A stretch of 64,000 nucleotides of DNA from Cylindrodendrum hubeiense (Eukaryota; Ascomycota; Sordariomycetes; Hypocreales; Nectriaceae), in NCBI GenBank assembly GCA_014621425.1, contig JAANBB010000084.1:1-64000 (forward strand), read 5' to 3'. The translations under genes were made by a program, and so were the position numbers. The notes below the pieces were generated by a model. It was not told the DNA's origin and searched no databases. It saw only the letters and a program-made list of their open reading frames with translations. This document shows, one piece after another, positions 10,114-21,168 of this stretch; the first letter of the stretch is position 1, and the number at the start of each line of letters is the position of its first letter.

Positions 10114-12574
10114 GGCTGCGACTCTGAATGCACAAGACGGCTATGGGATGGTGAAGGAGATGGGAAAGGGAAAAAGACCGATCGATCCCTGCTGCTTGCG
10201 AGTGGAGAGGCTGCTCTGAGAAGCGAACCGGGGTATCTAACAATTATGACGAGGGAGGGAGCTAATAAAGTAGTTCCAATACAGCCCGAGCCCGACGAGA
10301 TGATCTGGCAGCGCCTGTGGCTGGAGTAGTGCTACCTGCCAGCGGATGGGGCAGTATGGAATTACTGTAGTGTACTTCGTATTGGGAGGCTTCGGGAGCG
10401 TCGGCGGTGGCGGGTGATGAACTAGAGCGAGATGGCGGGGGATCCAATGGCGAAAGATATCAAATGCACCAATCTGGATCAAGACGCAGACGATCCAAGG
10501 GAGACTGGAGAAGAGGTGGGAGCCGGGACGAGACCGAGTGAGTGAGAGCGGGAGCGTTAAATTATCAACCTCATCGCCGGCGGTGCGGTGCTACGGCAGC
10601 ACCGCCAAGTCTAAAGTCAGCCCAGGAACACATCCCTCCCCTGCCATCGCTGTACGCGTACCGCCGTCGCCCCGTCAGCTCTAGTTCTTCCAGAAGGCAC
10701 ATCCAGCAACAGCGGGGGGTACAGCGGACATTCGAGTACCGCTTACGGGGGGGAGAGGATCCGCGCGGGGCGCCGGGTCCGCCGGAGGACGAGACATGAC
10801 AGCATAATCGACACCCAACGGCGGCGAGGCACAGGGCGCAAGGCACAAGGCACAAGGCACAGAACTAGGCGCAGGACTCTCTAACCGCTGTGCGCGTAGC
10901 TACCGCCCGCCCGTCACTGGACCGCACTGGAGCTTACTGGGGCTGGGATGACAGACGGGGCCCTTCTCGGGCTCCTGGGCAGCCAGTCAAACGCCCTGGA
11001 GCCCCCTGCAAGGCCCCTGTAGAAATCCTCCGCTGCTGGGCCCTGGGGCCCGGGTACTTGTCCCTCTCCACTCTCCCTTCGCGCAATGGAAATGACCTCA
11101 CCTCACTTCACCCACTCCTCGAAAATCATAATTCCTAGCGTTGGCACACGTGCCATCCACCTGCTAAAAGAAAACCTCCTTTATTTCTCATCTGCTCCAT
11201 CAACAAACTCCGCCCGGGTCAAGGAAAGCGCGGAATGGATACGGGGAGCTCGCCAAGGCACTTGACAGCTCACCGCGTGCCAAGCGCGCCATCACGGCTG
11301 TCATGATGAGAGGAAAAAGAAACGGCCGCGGAAGCCAAGACTCTCGTGTCGCAGAAGTCGCCGGCCGCTGTCTTGTTCGCCGGTCAGCAGCCAGGCCTGG
11401 CCCCATCCCTCGGCCCTTGGCCCCCCTTGGCCCCCTTGGCGGGTGGACGAATGCCCAGCGCGCCAAGACGGCAAGACGGCCTGCTGTTCTGTCGAGGGAT
11501 ACGGGATACGGGATACGAAGGAGCCGTTTCGATGTTTGATGTGTGGTGATGGGCCAACCAGCACACGTGCTGAACGGGCGTCTTTCTTTTTGTCTCTGTG
11601 ATATATCCTGCAGTGCGCGTTTGAGGTTGGGCGAGACTCGCAGGTTGACACAGGCATTCGCAACATTCTTCCCGTCCGGGCCTCTTGGCGTCTGCTCTCC
11701 AGCAGAGAACCGCCGAGAGTATAATCCAGAGAGAGCACCCTTGGCGATGATCACCCAGCTCCCATCTGCCGTTCCGACTCTTCCTTGCTCCTAGTTTCGG
11801 CCTTGGCAAGGGCCAAGATCCCACCTGGGAGCTTGGGAGCCAGCTGGCGGCATCGCTGGCTTCCTGCCAACTGCAGAAGTTCCTCACTGTGCACTGCCCA
11901 GCTGGCTGTCAGCCCGCATCTCACGAGATGATCCGTCCCTGTCAGCCTTCGGTTTCGTCTTTTGCCTGTAATCTCTTCCCTTTTTCTGCTCCCATGGCCT
12001 CACCTCATCGAGCACCGCGCCTCGTCAGGCCTCCGCCGGCTGATTGGGACCCACCATGCCACGACTTGGGTGAACCACAAAAAAAGGAATCGTCGTTCAT
12101 GCTTACTGTAAGGTTATAATTGCTATTGCAACGTACGTGGACCAACCTCTATGCAATGCACACCTTAATGTTTATGCATTCAATTGTGGGCATTACTGCC
12201 ACCGGAGACCGAAACCTCCGGATCACAGCCACGGGCGATTGCGATCATCGGTCTCAACGGCGCGCCAATGCATCCGTCTCCCACCTTCATCTCTGTCGGG
12301 ATATTCCCAGTCCCCGGAATGCCGGCACTTAATAGTGATACACGTGCAATGATGCATTCGGCAACAGGGAGTAAGTAGCCTTAGAGATCTGACTCATGAT
12401 GTCATCGCCATCATTAACATTGCTATTCCGATGCTGTTCCTCGCCTACCGCTGCTGTGCATTGTTCCACTACTGTTGCTGCTTCCTCCATCGGACAATCA
12501 CCAAAACCAAAAACGAGGACGGGTATCGAATAAATCTACAACTATCTGTACAAGCGGTGGCTCGCCCTCTTCCA
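10114..12574. other. 2.5-kb region without a supported gene
   Basis: This spans the phospholipase B promoter and the 3' flank of the NADH kinase gene. Near 11200-11890 several open frames overlap on both strands, but none has a domain, signal peptide or spliced continuation. A short direct repeat of CAAGGCA-type units lies at about 10838-10862. Otherwise it is unremarkable GC-rich spacer. Confidence 0.5.
10838..10862. repeat. short direct repeat (AAGGCAC units)
   Basis: Three to four consecutive copies of a 7-base unit AAGGCAC/CAAGGCA. Simple slippage repeat in non-coding DNA. Confidence 0.55.
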
Positions 12575-13984
12575 CTAATCGGAGAACTCATCCCCCGCCG
12601 GTTCCCGTCCAAACGGGTGGTTAAACTTGAGCAGCCCTGTTAACCCGCCCACCCACGGGTCGTCATCCTCGGTCCGGATCACACACGGCACCCCTCCGTG
12701 CCATTCCTCCCCGGGACCCGCTCGGCCCACGAACTCGCCCTCCACCCGGATCTCCGTCCCGGGCGACACACCCGCACACCGCTTGCCGTCGATGCTCAGA
12801 TCGAGCTCCCGACCCCGGTTCTTAGGGCTCATTCGCAGGCTGACTTTGGTGTCCAGCGGCAGCACCAGTGACCGGAAGCTGAGACTACACGGGCTGATGG
12901 GTGTGATGAGCAGTGACTTGACCAGCGGATGCACAATCGGGCCGCCAGCGCTGAGACTATATGCTGTTGAGCCCGTAGGTGTGCTGATTAAGATGCCGTC
13001 AGCGGTCGTCTCAGTCAGAAAGTGGCCGTTCTGGTAAATATCGATGATCGCAAGGTGCGGGTGAGATCCACGGTGGACGGAGATCTCATTGATGGCCCGC
13101 AACGATGGCGACGGTTCCTTGGTCCCTGCGATCGGCTTTGCCTCCGACTCCGCGTTGCTTGACAGTGTGTCCGAGAGCCAGTTGTTGATATTTTTCCCCG
13201 ACGGGTCAAAGACATCCGCTTTGATCCTGTGCCGCAGCAGCACCTTGGATGCCCTCTGAGCCCCGAGGCTCTTGCCACTCATCCGTTCCCAGCCCGTATA
13301 GGTTGTGAAGGTCTCCTCGTCCCTCGATCCCCGGGGATATGCAGCATCCCGCATAGCGACATCGCTCCCGCTCATGTACATTTCTCGCCATGCCTTCTTG
13401 TGCTCCCCAAAGTCCCATTCACCCAGGAACCCCAAGGTTCCCATGCTAAACGATAGAATAGGAGGCACTGATCCGTGAAGTTTAAAGAGGCTTGCGGCTC
13501 GTAGGACCGTGCCGTCGCCGCCAAATGTTGCAATGACGTCAATCTTATCCGCAATACTAGTCTGGTCGTCGGATTCAAAGATGGGAAAGTCGAAGCGGTC
13601 CCTGAGAGTCGCGGCGATTCGAGGCTCGAAGACGAGGTTGACCTCGGGGTACTCGTTATGGATGTACTTGGAAAACTTGACGACGGCTTCGACGACAGGC
13701 GCCGAGAAGAGCTTCTGTATCATGAGGAGGTTTCGAGGGGGGCGCGGCCAGTTCAAAGATAGAAGAGAAGACCCAGGCTTGGAGCCTCGCAAGTATCGGG
13801 GACTCGTTCGCTCAGGAAGATCCACAACGCTTCGTACGTCGGCCAGACGCAGCGGGCGGGTGGTGGAGAGGAAGCGGGTTGGCGACGGGGCCGATGCCGG
13901 TCGAGATAGGAACCATGGCGACGGTCGTCGCAACAGGGCTGGCTCAGCGAGGGCCAGCCCTCTGATCAAGGTCCTTTTAAACAT
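12575..13984 (-). CDS. POS5: mitochondrial NADH/NAD kinase (POS5-like)
   Basis: A single exon of 469 aa. The first 45 or so residues form a strong mitochondrial presequence: Arg/Ser/Pro-rich, no acidic residues until about Glu14, ending in FLSTTRPLRLADV. The NAD kinase core follows, with FGGDGTVLRAASLF (GGDG at 155-158; the Asp is catalytic and binds the nucleotide phosphate). The ISTPTGSTAYSLSAGGPIVHP segment carries the second NAD-binding motif, and an all-beta C-terminal domain follows. The presequence fits yeast Pos5, the matrix NADH kinase that supplies mitochondrial NADPH for redox defence and biosynthesis. The gene symbol is by family analogy. A cytosolic Utr1-type enzyme is less likely because of the presequence. 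It is divergently arranged with the acyltransferase at 14961. Confidence 0.9.
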   Translation of the reverse strand: MFKRTLIRGLALAEPALLRRPSPWFLSRPASAPSPTRFLSTTRPLRLADVRSVVDLPERTSPRYLRGSKPGSSLLSLNWPRPPRNLLMIQKLFSAPVVEAVVKFSKYIHNEYPEVNLVFEPRIAATLRDRFDFPIFESDDQTSIADKIDVIATFGGDGTVLRAASLFKLHGSVPPILSFSMGTLGFLGEWDFGEHKKAWREMYMSGSDVAMRDAAYPRGSRDEETFTTYTGWERMSGKSLGAQRASKVLLRHRIKADVFDPSGKNINNWLSDTLSSNAESEAKPIAGTKEPSPSLRAINEISVHRGSHPHLAIIDIYQNGHFLTETTADGILISTPTGSTAYSLSAGGPIVHPLVKSLLITPISPCSLSFRSLVLPLDTKVSLRMSPKNRGRELDLSIDGKRCAGVSPGTEIRVEGEFVGRAGPGEEWHGGVPCVIRTEDDDPWVGGLTGLLKFNHPFGREPAGDEFSD

Positions 13985-14960
13985 GGTGGTCGTTGAGCGA
14001 CGTGATCATGGTGCCGCGTATGAAAGGCGTTGAAGCCGTGTGACTCTGAATCTGTCGGCGAATTTTTGGATGGCACAGAAGAGCTAAAGGAGCTTAGGGA
14101 GCTTAGAGGGTGGCAGAATGGCGGTTATGGACGGATGAACGTGGGCTGATGTAGACCGCCTTCTGTTTTTGGTTGGGGGGTAGGTGGGTAAGATTGTGGG
14201 GGAGGTGAGTGCAACCCTTGGTGGGGGTTGTTGAGGTGAAGATTCTTACGTTCATGTCCAAAAGTGGACAGAGACTGAAACGGTGAAACGTGTCTGAAGA
14301 GCACATACCGTGCGATCATGCTTCGATTTAGAGATTTGACATGTGCATGCCGAGTCGTCGAGAGATCCCGGCCAATTTGTGGAGGTGGCTCTAGGGTAGC
14401 ATGGCTCGATGGAGGAAACGGACATTTACAAGCATGCTGATTGGCCCATCGGCATCGGCACCTCACAAACCCCGTCCCTGTGGCGCGTCATAGGCTCCCG
14501 AGCCATCCGCCCGCCTGATGTCACAGGCTCAGCTAAGGCTCAAGCACGCAGCTAAGGCAAACCAACCGCCAGGTCAGCTCCCAACTATTGCTCGCGTCAT
14601 GTGCGCCATGTCTCGCTCGCTTTGCCTTCATCACCTCCAGCTCCAATCCCAGGTCCGACTTCGACTTTAGTGCCGGTCGCTGACTTTGTTGGGTCTGCCC
14701 TGGACTGATTCCTGCCACGAGGGCTGGTTGTCCGGTGGCTGTGGTCATCAGCCTTGCCCGTTGGATTCGACCACGTGGATTACGCCCTTGCTTCGCCGAA
14801 CTTGCAGCCTGTGGATGCCTGGCGCCTCTTGTGGTATATCAAACCACAACCCCCATCGCGGACGAGCTTACCATTTCGGTTTTCGAACCTTTGGATTGCT
14901 TCTGCGGCTGCTACAGCAAGAAAGCTGAACCTTAAGAGACCTCGAGAGCTGTTGCCTACC
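13985..14960. promoter_or_regulatory. divergent promoter region of NADH kinase and acyltransferase genes
   Basis: 976 bases between two divergent ATGs with no supported coding exon. A pyrimidine/purine-skewed stretch rich in GGGTGGG-type runs lies at about 14160-14230. No certain TATA box is seen on either strand. Confidence 0.45.
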
Positions 14961-16404
14961 ATGACCGCCGACTCCATCCCGAAACCGGATGGGGCCGACT
15001 CCAACGAGAAGACCAACGAGAAACCCAACGCAGCGGCGAACGCTCCGCAAGATTATCACCCATCTGGGAAAAAAGGCTATGGCCGATTTATGCAGATCGT
15101 GCGAGGGGCCACGTTTGGTATCTACTTTACCACCCTCTGCTTGATGTATGTATCCCGGCTCTCATTGCTTGTTCTGCCTCACTCCAACTGGGCATGGTGC
15201 GCTATCTCTACTGAAGCTGATCGTTGAACTTGACAGCATCCACGTCACTCAGATGGTTGGGGCACCGCTCTACTGGGTCAACCGCGAGTGGTTCTACGCC
15301 TACATGGCCATGTCGAAGCGCTCCTTTGCCATCACGACGGCCGTCATGACACAAATTTGGGGACCAACCACCATTCGAATCAGCGGTGACGAGACGGTGG
15401 AGGGGCAGATTAAACCCACACCTGATGGCGGGGTGCAGTTTAACTTTCCGGAGCGAATGGTGCTGATCGCCAACCATCAGGTATGCGGTCATGAGCGTTG
15501 AATCATAGGTGTACCAAGGTGCTAATGTTGTGATAGATCTACACCGACTGGCTGTACCTCTGGTGGGTTGGTTATGCGAACTCACCAGGGACCCACGGGC
15601 ACATTTACATCATCCTCAAGGAGTCCCTAAAGAACATCCCCCTCATGGGGTGGGCGATGCAACTATTTGGATTCATCTTCATGTCTAGGAAGATGGCCAT
15701 AGACCAGCCCCGACTGGCATACCGTCTAAACAAACTTAGCCAGAAGAAGGTTGACCCTAGAGGGAGGAGTTATCTTGACCCCATGTGGCTGTTGCTGTTT
15801 CCCGAAGGCACTAACCTGTCGGGCAACGGACGGAGAAAGTCGGCCGCTTGGGCTGCGAAGAACAATCTCAAGGACTTCGAGCACGTCCTGATCCCGCGCA
15901 GCACTGGCATGTTCTTCTGTCTGAACGAGCTCAAGTCAAGTGTTGAGTATGTCTATGACTGCACAGTCGCATACGAGGGAATTCCGTAAGTATCCCGACT
16001 CGTCGTAAATATGGCGCACTCGACTAACAAGTGAATACAGTCGAGGAAAGTTTGGCGAGCAATATTTCAGTCTCTCCAGTACCTACTTCCAAGGACGACC
16101 CCCGAAATCAGTCAACTTCTATTGGCGTCGCTTCCGAATCTCCGATATTCCGCTCGATGACCTGAAGGTGTTTGATCAGTGGCTCCTGCAGCAGTGGCAG
16201 GCAAAGGATGCTCTTATGGAAGAATTTATGACCAACGGCACGTTTCCTGCCATGGCTGGAAAGGTCGACTTTGTCGAGACTCAGGTTCGGACGCGGCACC
16301 CCTGGGAGATTCTCCAGGTCTTCAGTGTCCTGGGCACGCTTGCTTTGATGTGGCATAACGTTAAAAAGTCGTTTGTCTCAGTGACGACTATATTTGGACT
16401 ATGA
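14961..16404 (+). CDS. AGPAT/LCLAT1-type membrane acyltransferase
   Basis: Four exons, join(14961..15145, 15237..15480, 15537..15985, 16041..16404), give 413 aa; all junctions are canonical and in phase. The PlsC-type motifs are present: NHQIYTDW (the HX4D motif, His142 and Asp147, built across the second intron) and LFPEGTNLS (residues 231-235 FPEGT), which bind the glycerol phosphate. A hydrophobic segment near residue 50 and another near the C-terminus (VFSVLGTLALMW) suggest a membrane anchor at the ER. The family transfers acyl groups to lysophosphatidic acid or other lysophospholipids. Sequence style matches the fungal group around yeast Cst26 and animal LCLAT1 (long linkers, YDCTVAYEGIP) rather than the short Slc1 type. 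The exact acceptor lipid is not decided by sequence. Confidence 0.88.
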
Positions 16405-18737
16405 TTCATGACAGTGCATTATACTCGTGGAGGATTCATGAGTAAGACGAGGAGTTGTTTGAGGCGAGGAATACCACCGAGCACTCACGGTTGTTTTCGT
16501 CGTTGATTTGCTACCGGGAATGAGAGGGCCGCAAGGCAAGACATGTTGGGAACAATAGATCAGCATTGGGTATGATTGCAGCAGGATGGGGTTGTTCGGT
16601 TTGTTCTTGGGTTTGTCACATGGGAAACACCGAGGTACGAAGGAGTCGCCAAGTAGGTATTGGACAGTCATTTCGGTCTGAATCCGAAGGCAAAAGAGGC
16701 TTATTGCGGAGGAGGGTATCGGAAGGCGTCCGAAGACTTGAGTTGAATTGATCGTTTCTACTCGAACTAAGAACATAGCCCTCTATGCGTCCTCTGTGAG
16801 CTGTAAGACAACCGGTGTACGGCGTACGTAAGTTGACTAGAACGTACAGGGAAGATTGCCCGAAGGCGCATCTGACTTGCATCTAGCGGCGCTGGGTCTG
16901 GACTTCACTCCGCACTCCTCGCAACCCTATTCTTAGCGCGCGCCGCACAACGACGATCCGGGGTGTCACCGCATCAGACGCGCCATGACCCAACAGGAAG
17001 ATGCCGTTTAAGCTGCGATTGAGCAGGGTTGTCGCCACCAAAAGCCGCGAGCCTCGGCATCCACGGTCGCTCTGTGGCGTGTAATTGGTGGAGGCGCTCG
17101 GGAGATGAGCCCAGAGTGCGGGGTGGGAAAGGGTGGGCGGGCATTGTAGAAGAGGGTGTCGTCGTGCGGAGGAGGTGTGTCTGTGCGACTGGATTCTTTG
17201 GACGGGGACGGAAGTCGAGGATTTGTTTTGAAGTGGTGTGGAGATTGTTGCATATTTGGCGATGGGCTTTGGGATGAGCTGGACTTGACGAGGTGGTGCG
17301 CGGCGTGGCTCGCTTGACTCCCCGGCTGAAACCTGTCAAGTCTGTGGCAGACAAAGGGGAGTTACGGAATACGAGAGCATGCGGCAAAGCCTCAATAGTG
17401 CCGGGGGTATAGCCTGCATAGGGTGGAATTGCTGCTGGACGAGAAACAACCTATGATATCCATGGTGTTGTTGCACTCGCCGATCCATGCGAATATCCAT
17501 TTACATGCCAAGCAAGCGCAGCGGCGCCCACCACGCTATCATCTCGCAGGCGGTCTACCCCTCGAGTTTCCCACGGGCTGAGATCTCCATCTTGCTCGCT
17601 TCCGGAAGTGGTCTGCGTAACCCGGGCGCCTGGATATGTGGCACCGCCTTGGTTGTCCAGCAGATCGCACTCCTCGCCCAAGTGGTTCTCCGCCAGGGTC
17701 GGCGCTGCTGCTCTTTGCCGCATATAGGTCCCGTGCGAGCAGGCCCGGCGTGACACGCACGCTCCCCGGAGAGGAACAATCTAGTTGGGACACCCACACG
17801 ATGCTGAGATGGTCGTCTGATGATGGAGTGGGCGAAGTCTTGCCTTCTCTCTTCAGCTAGCTGCTTGGCCATGACGCCGTCCACACTCCGAGTCTGCATC
17901 CCGAGAAAACCATCCTGCGAACGCCATTGACTCGCAACAAACTGCAATTTACAGCTCCAACAGAACGCCTCCCTCCATCGCGACTCACCCCAAAACAGGC
18001 AATTCCCCGGGGTGCCAAGCAGGCCTTCTCCAGCTACCCCGCAAGTCGGACGATGACCCCGGATCCTCAGTGGAGCTGCCTTTGGCCCGTCGGCGGCAGA
18101 TCTTGCGGGGGCGGGGACCAGTCAAGATGCCGCCCATGGTCAGGCCAGCATCGAGGTGCGGTGACCCTTCCCCCGCGGCCTGCGTTCTCTGCCTGCTGGG
18201 GGAGGGAAGAAACAGCCTGGCAAGGGGTGATTTCGCCCTAGGAGTAGCAGAACGGCCGCCACCCTCGGCATCTTTCGATGCGCTCTCGAGGGTGATTGGC
18301 TGTCGGTAAAAGGAGGTTGGCATTGCTGGGCTGCGGAGGAGGAACCCTTGTTGGGGATGTGGTGATGCTTGTCATGGGGGAGTGTTGGCGGGGGAGAAAA
18401 ATGATATAAAACAGGTCAGAGCGGACTGCGACCCAAAGTATACTGAGATAAGACACGCACGAATCGGGCTCAACAATCCGGCACGACCCGCAACCGTCTC
18501 GTGGCACATCAAGATCCATTGCTCCCCTGCTGGGAATGTTGTGAGACCATTTGGGTTTGTTTCTGCCGATCTTATCGCGCCCTCTCCAGGCCGTTTTGTA
18601 TAACTTGGTGCATATCCCCCTCGTCCCACTCTGTCATAAACACAGAACCACCCGCAGCGAACCTAAACGGGAGACATACATCTTCCACTCCATCCTACCC
18701 TGATCTGTCCTCTTGTTTCAGCATCCTCTCCGCAACC
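16405..18737. other. 2.3-kb region without a supported gene
   Basis: No exon with a recognisable motif or good splice continuity is seen. Open frames at about 16974-17387 (-) and 17985-18323 (-) are Arg/Pro/Ser-rich chance frames. The right end is the promoter of the permease gene. Confidence 0.5.
18405..18411 (+). promoter_or_regulatory. TATA-box candidate (TATAAAA) of the permease gene
   Basis: TATAAAA on the plus strand about 330 bases before the permease ATG. The leader would be long, so a nearer unrecognised start site is possible. Confidence 0.3.
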
Positions 18738-20448
18738 ATGGCCAAGTCCATCGAAAAAGATTCCTCTGGTCTTGAGACCGAGGGTCAGATCGAGACCAAG
18801 CATCTCGATTTGGCTCCCAGTAAGCTCAGCTCAGAGCAGGACCATGATCATGGCTTCACTGTCGAGGAGCAACGCAGCATCATCCGCCGTATTGATCGCC
18901 GACTTGTTATCACTGTTGGCGCCATGTATTGTGTGTCCCTCATGGACCGAACCAACATGAGCGCTGCCAACATTGCTGGTATGGGTGTCGAGCTTGTCTT
19001 GGTCGGATTTCGATATGTAAGTGCTCAAAATACTCATTCATTTTTATGTCACGGATAATATGCTGATTTCTTGGTGACCCTAGAACATCGCCAACTTGGT
19101 CTTTTTCATCCCTTATATTATCTTCCAGCCCCCGTCTACGATCTTGATCCGCAAGATTGGTCCACGATTCCACCTCGCCATCATTACGATGCTCTGGGGT
19201 GCCGTCATGATCGGCATGGGGTTTGTTAAAAAATATCAACAGCTTGCTGCTCTCCGAGCGGTGTTGGGCATTTTCGAGGCGGGTTTCTTCCCCAGTTGTG
19301 TCTATCTTCTGAGCACATGGTACACGCGATGTAAGTCCTCTGTCTTCGGGCATGCATGGGTTGAGTGCTGATCTAGGGACTAGATGAGGTTGGAAAGCGA
19401 TACTCTTCCTTCTATCTCCTCGGTTGTGTTGCCTCTGCATTCTCTGGAATCCTTGCCTATGGTGTAAGTTCCATGCTCTTCATATCCCCTACTTGAACTC
19501 ACACCCCCTAGCTCATGCAACTCAACGGCCGCGAGGGCCTCACCGGCTGGCGCTGGATCTTCATTATTGAAGGGACTCTCACGATCTGCCTCGGCATCGT
19601 TGGTTACTGGTTACTCGTTGACTTCCCCGACTCGACGCGCCAATCTTGGTCGTTCCTCGGCCAGCGCGAGCGTGAATGGGTCGTCGCCCGCATTAACCGC
19701 GACCGAGGCGACTCCCACATCCCACCGTTCCAACTCAGCAAGTTCATCCGCGGCGGCGCCGACTGGAAGATCTGGGCGTACGCCATGATTTTCTTCGATA
19801 CTACGACCATCACCTACGCCCTCGCTTACACCCTTCCCATCATTCTAGTCGGCAACATGGGCTTCACAGTCGCCCAGGCGCAGTGCCTCGTTGCACCGCC
19901 GTATGCCTTTGCCGGTATCGTCATGTTCGCTACCGCCTGGGTCGGCGATAAGTATCACCTCCGCGGCCCCATTATCATCTTCAACATGTTGCTTTGCATC
20001 ATCGGCCTGCCAATCATGGGCTGGGCAGCGAACGCCAACGTGCGGTACTTTGGAGTCTTCCTCGTCACGGCCGGAGCAAACAGTAACATCCCGGCTGTCA
20101 TGTCGTTCCAAGCCAACAACGTGCGAGGTCAGTGGAAGCGGGCGTTCTGCAGCGCCACCCTTGTGGGCTTTGGCGGTTTTGGCGGTATCGCAGGCAGTCT
20201 GGTGTTCCGCGACGAGGACAAATTGACTGGGTACAAGCCTGGCATGTACGCATGCATCGCCTGCTCGCTGCTCACTATAATCCTGGTCCTTATCTGTGAT
20301 TTTGATTTCAGGCGCCAGAACCGCAAGGCTGATAGGGGAGAGAAGGTATTGGAGTGCTACGATGTGAGTTGTCCCTGCAGTTGTGGTGATGTTTCTTGCT
20401 AACAGAGTATAGGATGATGCTTCCCCGGATTACCGATATACCTACTAA
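18738..20448 (+). CDS. MFS permease, allantoate/nicotinate (Dal5/Tna1) family
   Basis: Five exons, join(18738..19016, 19084..19330, 19384..19463, 19512..20363, 20413..20448), give 497 aa; all phases agree. The N-terminus is cytosolic and acidic, ending in the helix RRIDRRLVI that precedes the first membrane span. The signature after span 1 is DRTNMSAANIAGM, matching the D-R-x-N-x-x-x-A pattern of the anion:cation symporter family. Further spans follow with FQPPSTILIRKIGPR and the LGIFEAGFFPSCVYLLSTWY segment typical of Dal5-like carriers. The last exon encodes only 11 residues (ends DYRYTY). Family members import allantoate, nicotinate, pantothenate, biotin precursors or small peptides by proton symport at the plasma membrane. 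The substrate here is unknown and no metabolic partner gene lies beside it. Confidence 0.9.
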
Positions 20449-21168
20449 GCGTTGCGAGCGTTGCGAGCATAGGGGTGCTTGAGTGGCGAAGGACCAAAGC
20501 CTAACTTGTTTCTGGATGGTGTATGTAGTTGTATGTAGTTGTTAGGAGTCTACAATGATTATCTGATGATGTGACACACGTGTGTACTGCTTGCCTAGGT
20601 CAAATCGAGATTAGCTTCCGCCTTGATTGCATGCCTCGTAAGCCACAAATGGACTCTGTGATGCATTGCATTTGTCCTAGTTTGTGTAATCGTTGAAACG
20701 CGATTGGCTGATCAGAGCATTGTTCAAAGCCTACTGACATTTGAACATAGTCCGAAAGTCATTGAACTTCAGTTAGTCTGGTTCTCTTGATCCTCCGAGT
20801 CACCCCCCTGATGGGCTGTTATGACAATCACTATTTCTTTGCTACTTACCCTAGAAACAAATGTATATTAAATAGGACAGAACCTAGACATTTTACCAAT
20901 GGGGATCCACCCAACTATCTTCGTATTGGTGCTCGCCGATAGGATCCATAAAGCTCAAAGGGAGTTTTTTTGTGGTCGTTTTGGTCGGAGGATTGTCATT
21001 ACCCTAGAGGAGTTGACAGGGAAGAGTGTTAGATGCGGTTGGGGGACTGGATATAAATGGGAACAAATATGTTGTTTTGTTTGCTTATTGTAGAATGTAA
21101 TTGTTGGTATTGCCCCTATTGGTGCTAACAAGTCCTCCCTCATTATGTTTTCGTCATGTTTCTCATAT
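20449..21168. other. intergenic between convergent genes
   Basis: 720 AT-richer bases between the 3' ends of the permease and 5'-nucleotidase genes. A short GTATGTAGTT direct duplication occurs at about 20520-20541. No gene is seen. Confidence 0.5.

Noticed and set aside
11200..11887. Overlapping open frames of 130-184 codons on both strands
   Set aside because: None has a recognisable domain, signal peptide or splice partner, and several overlap in different frames, as expected by chance in GC-rich DNA.
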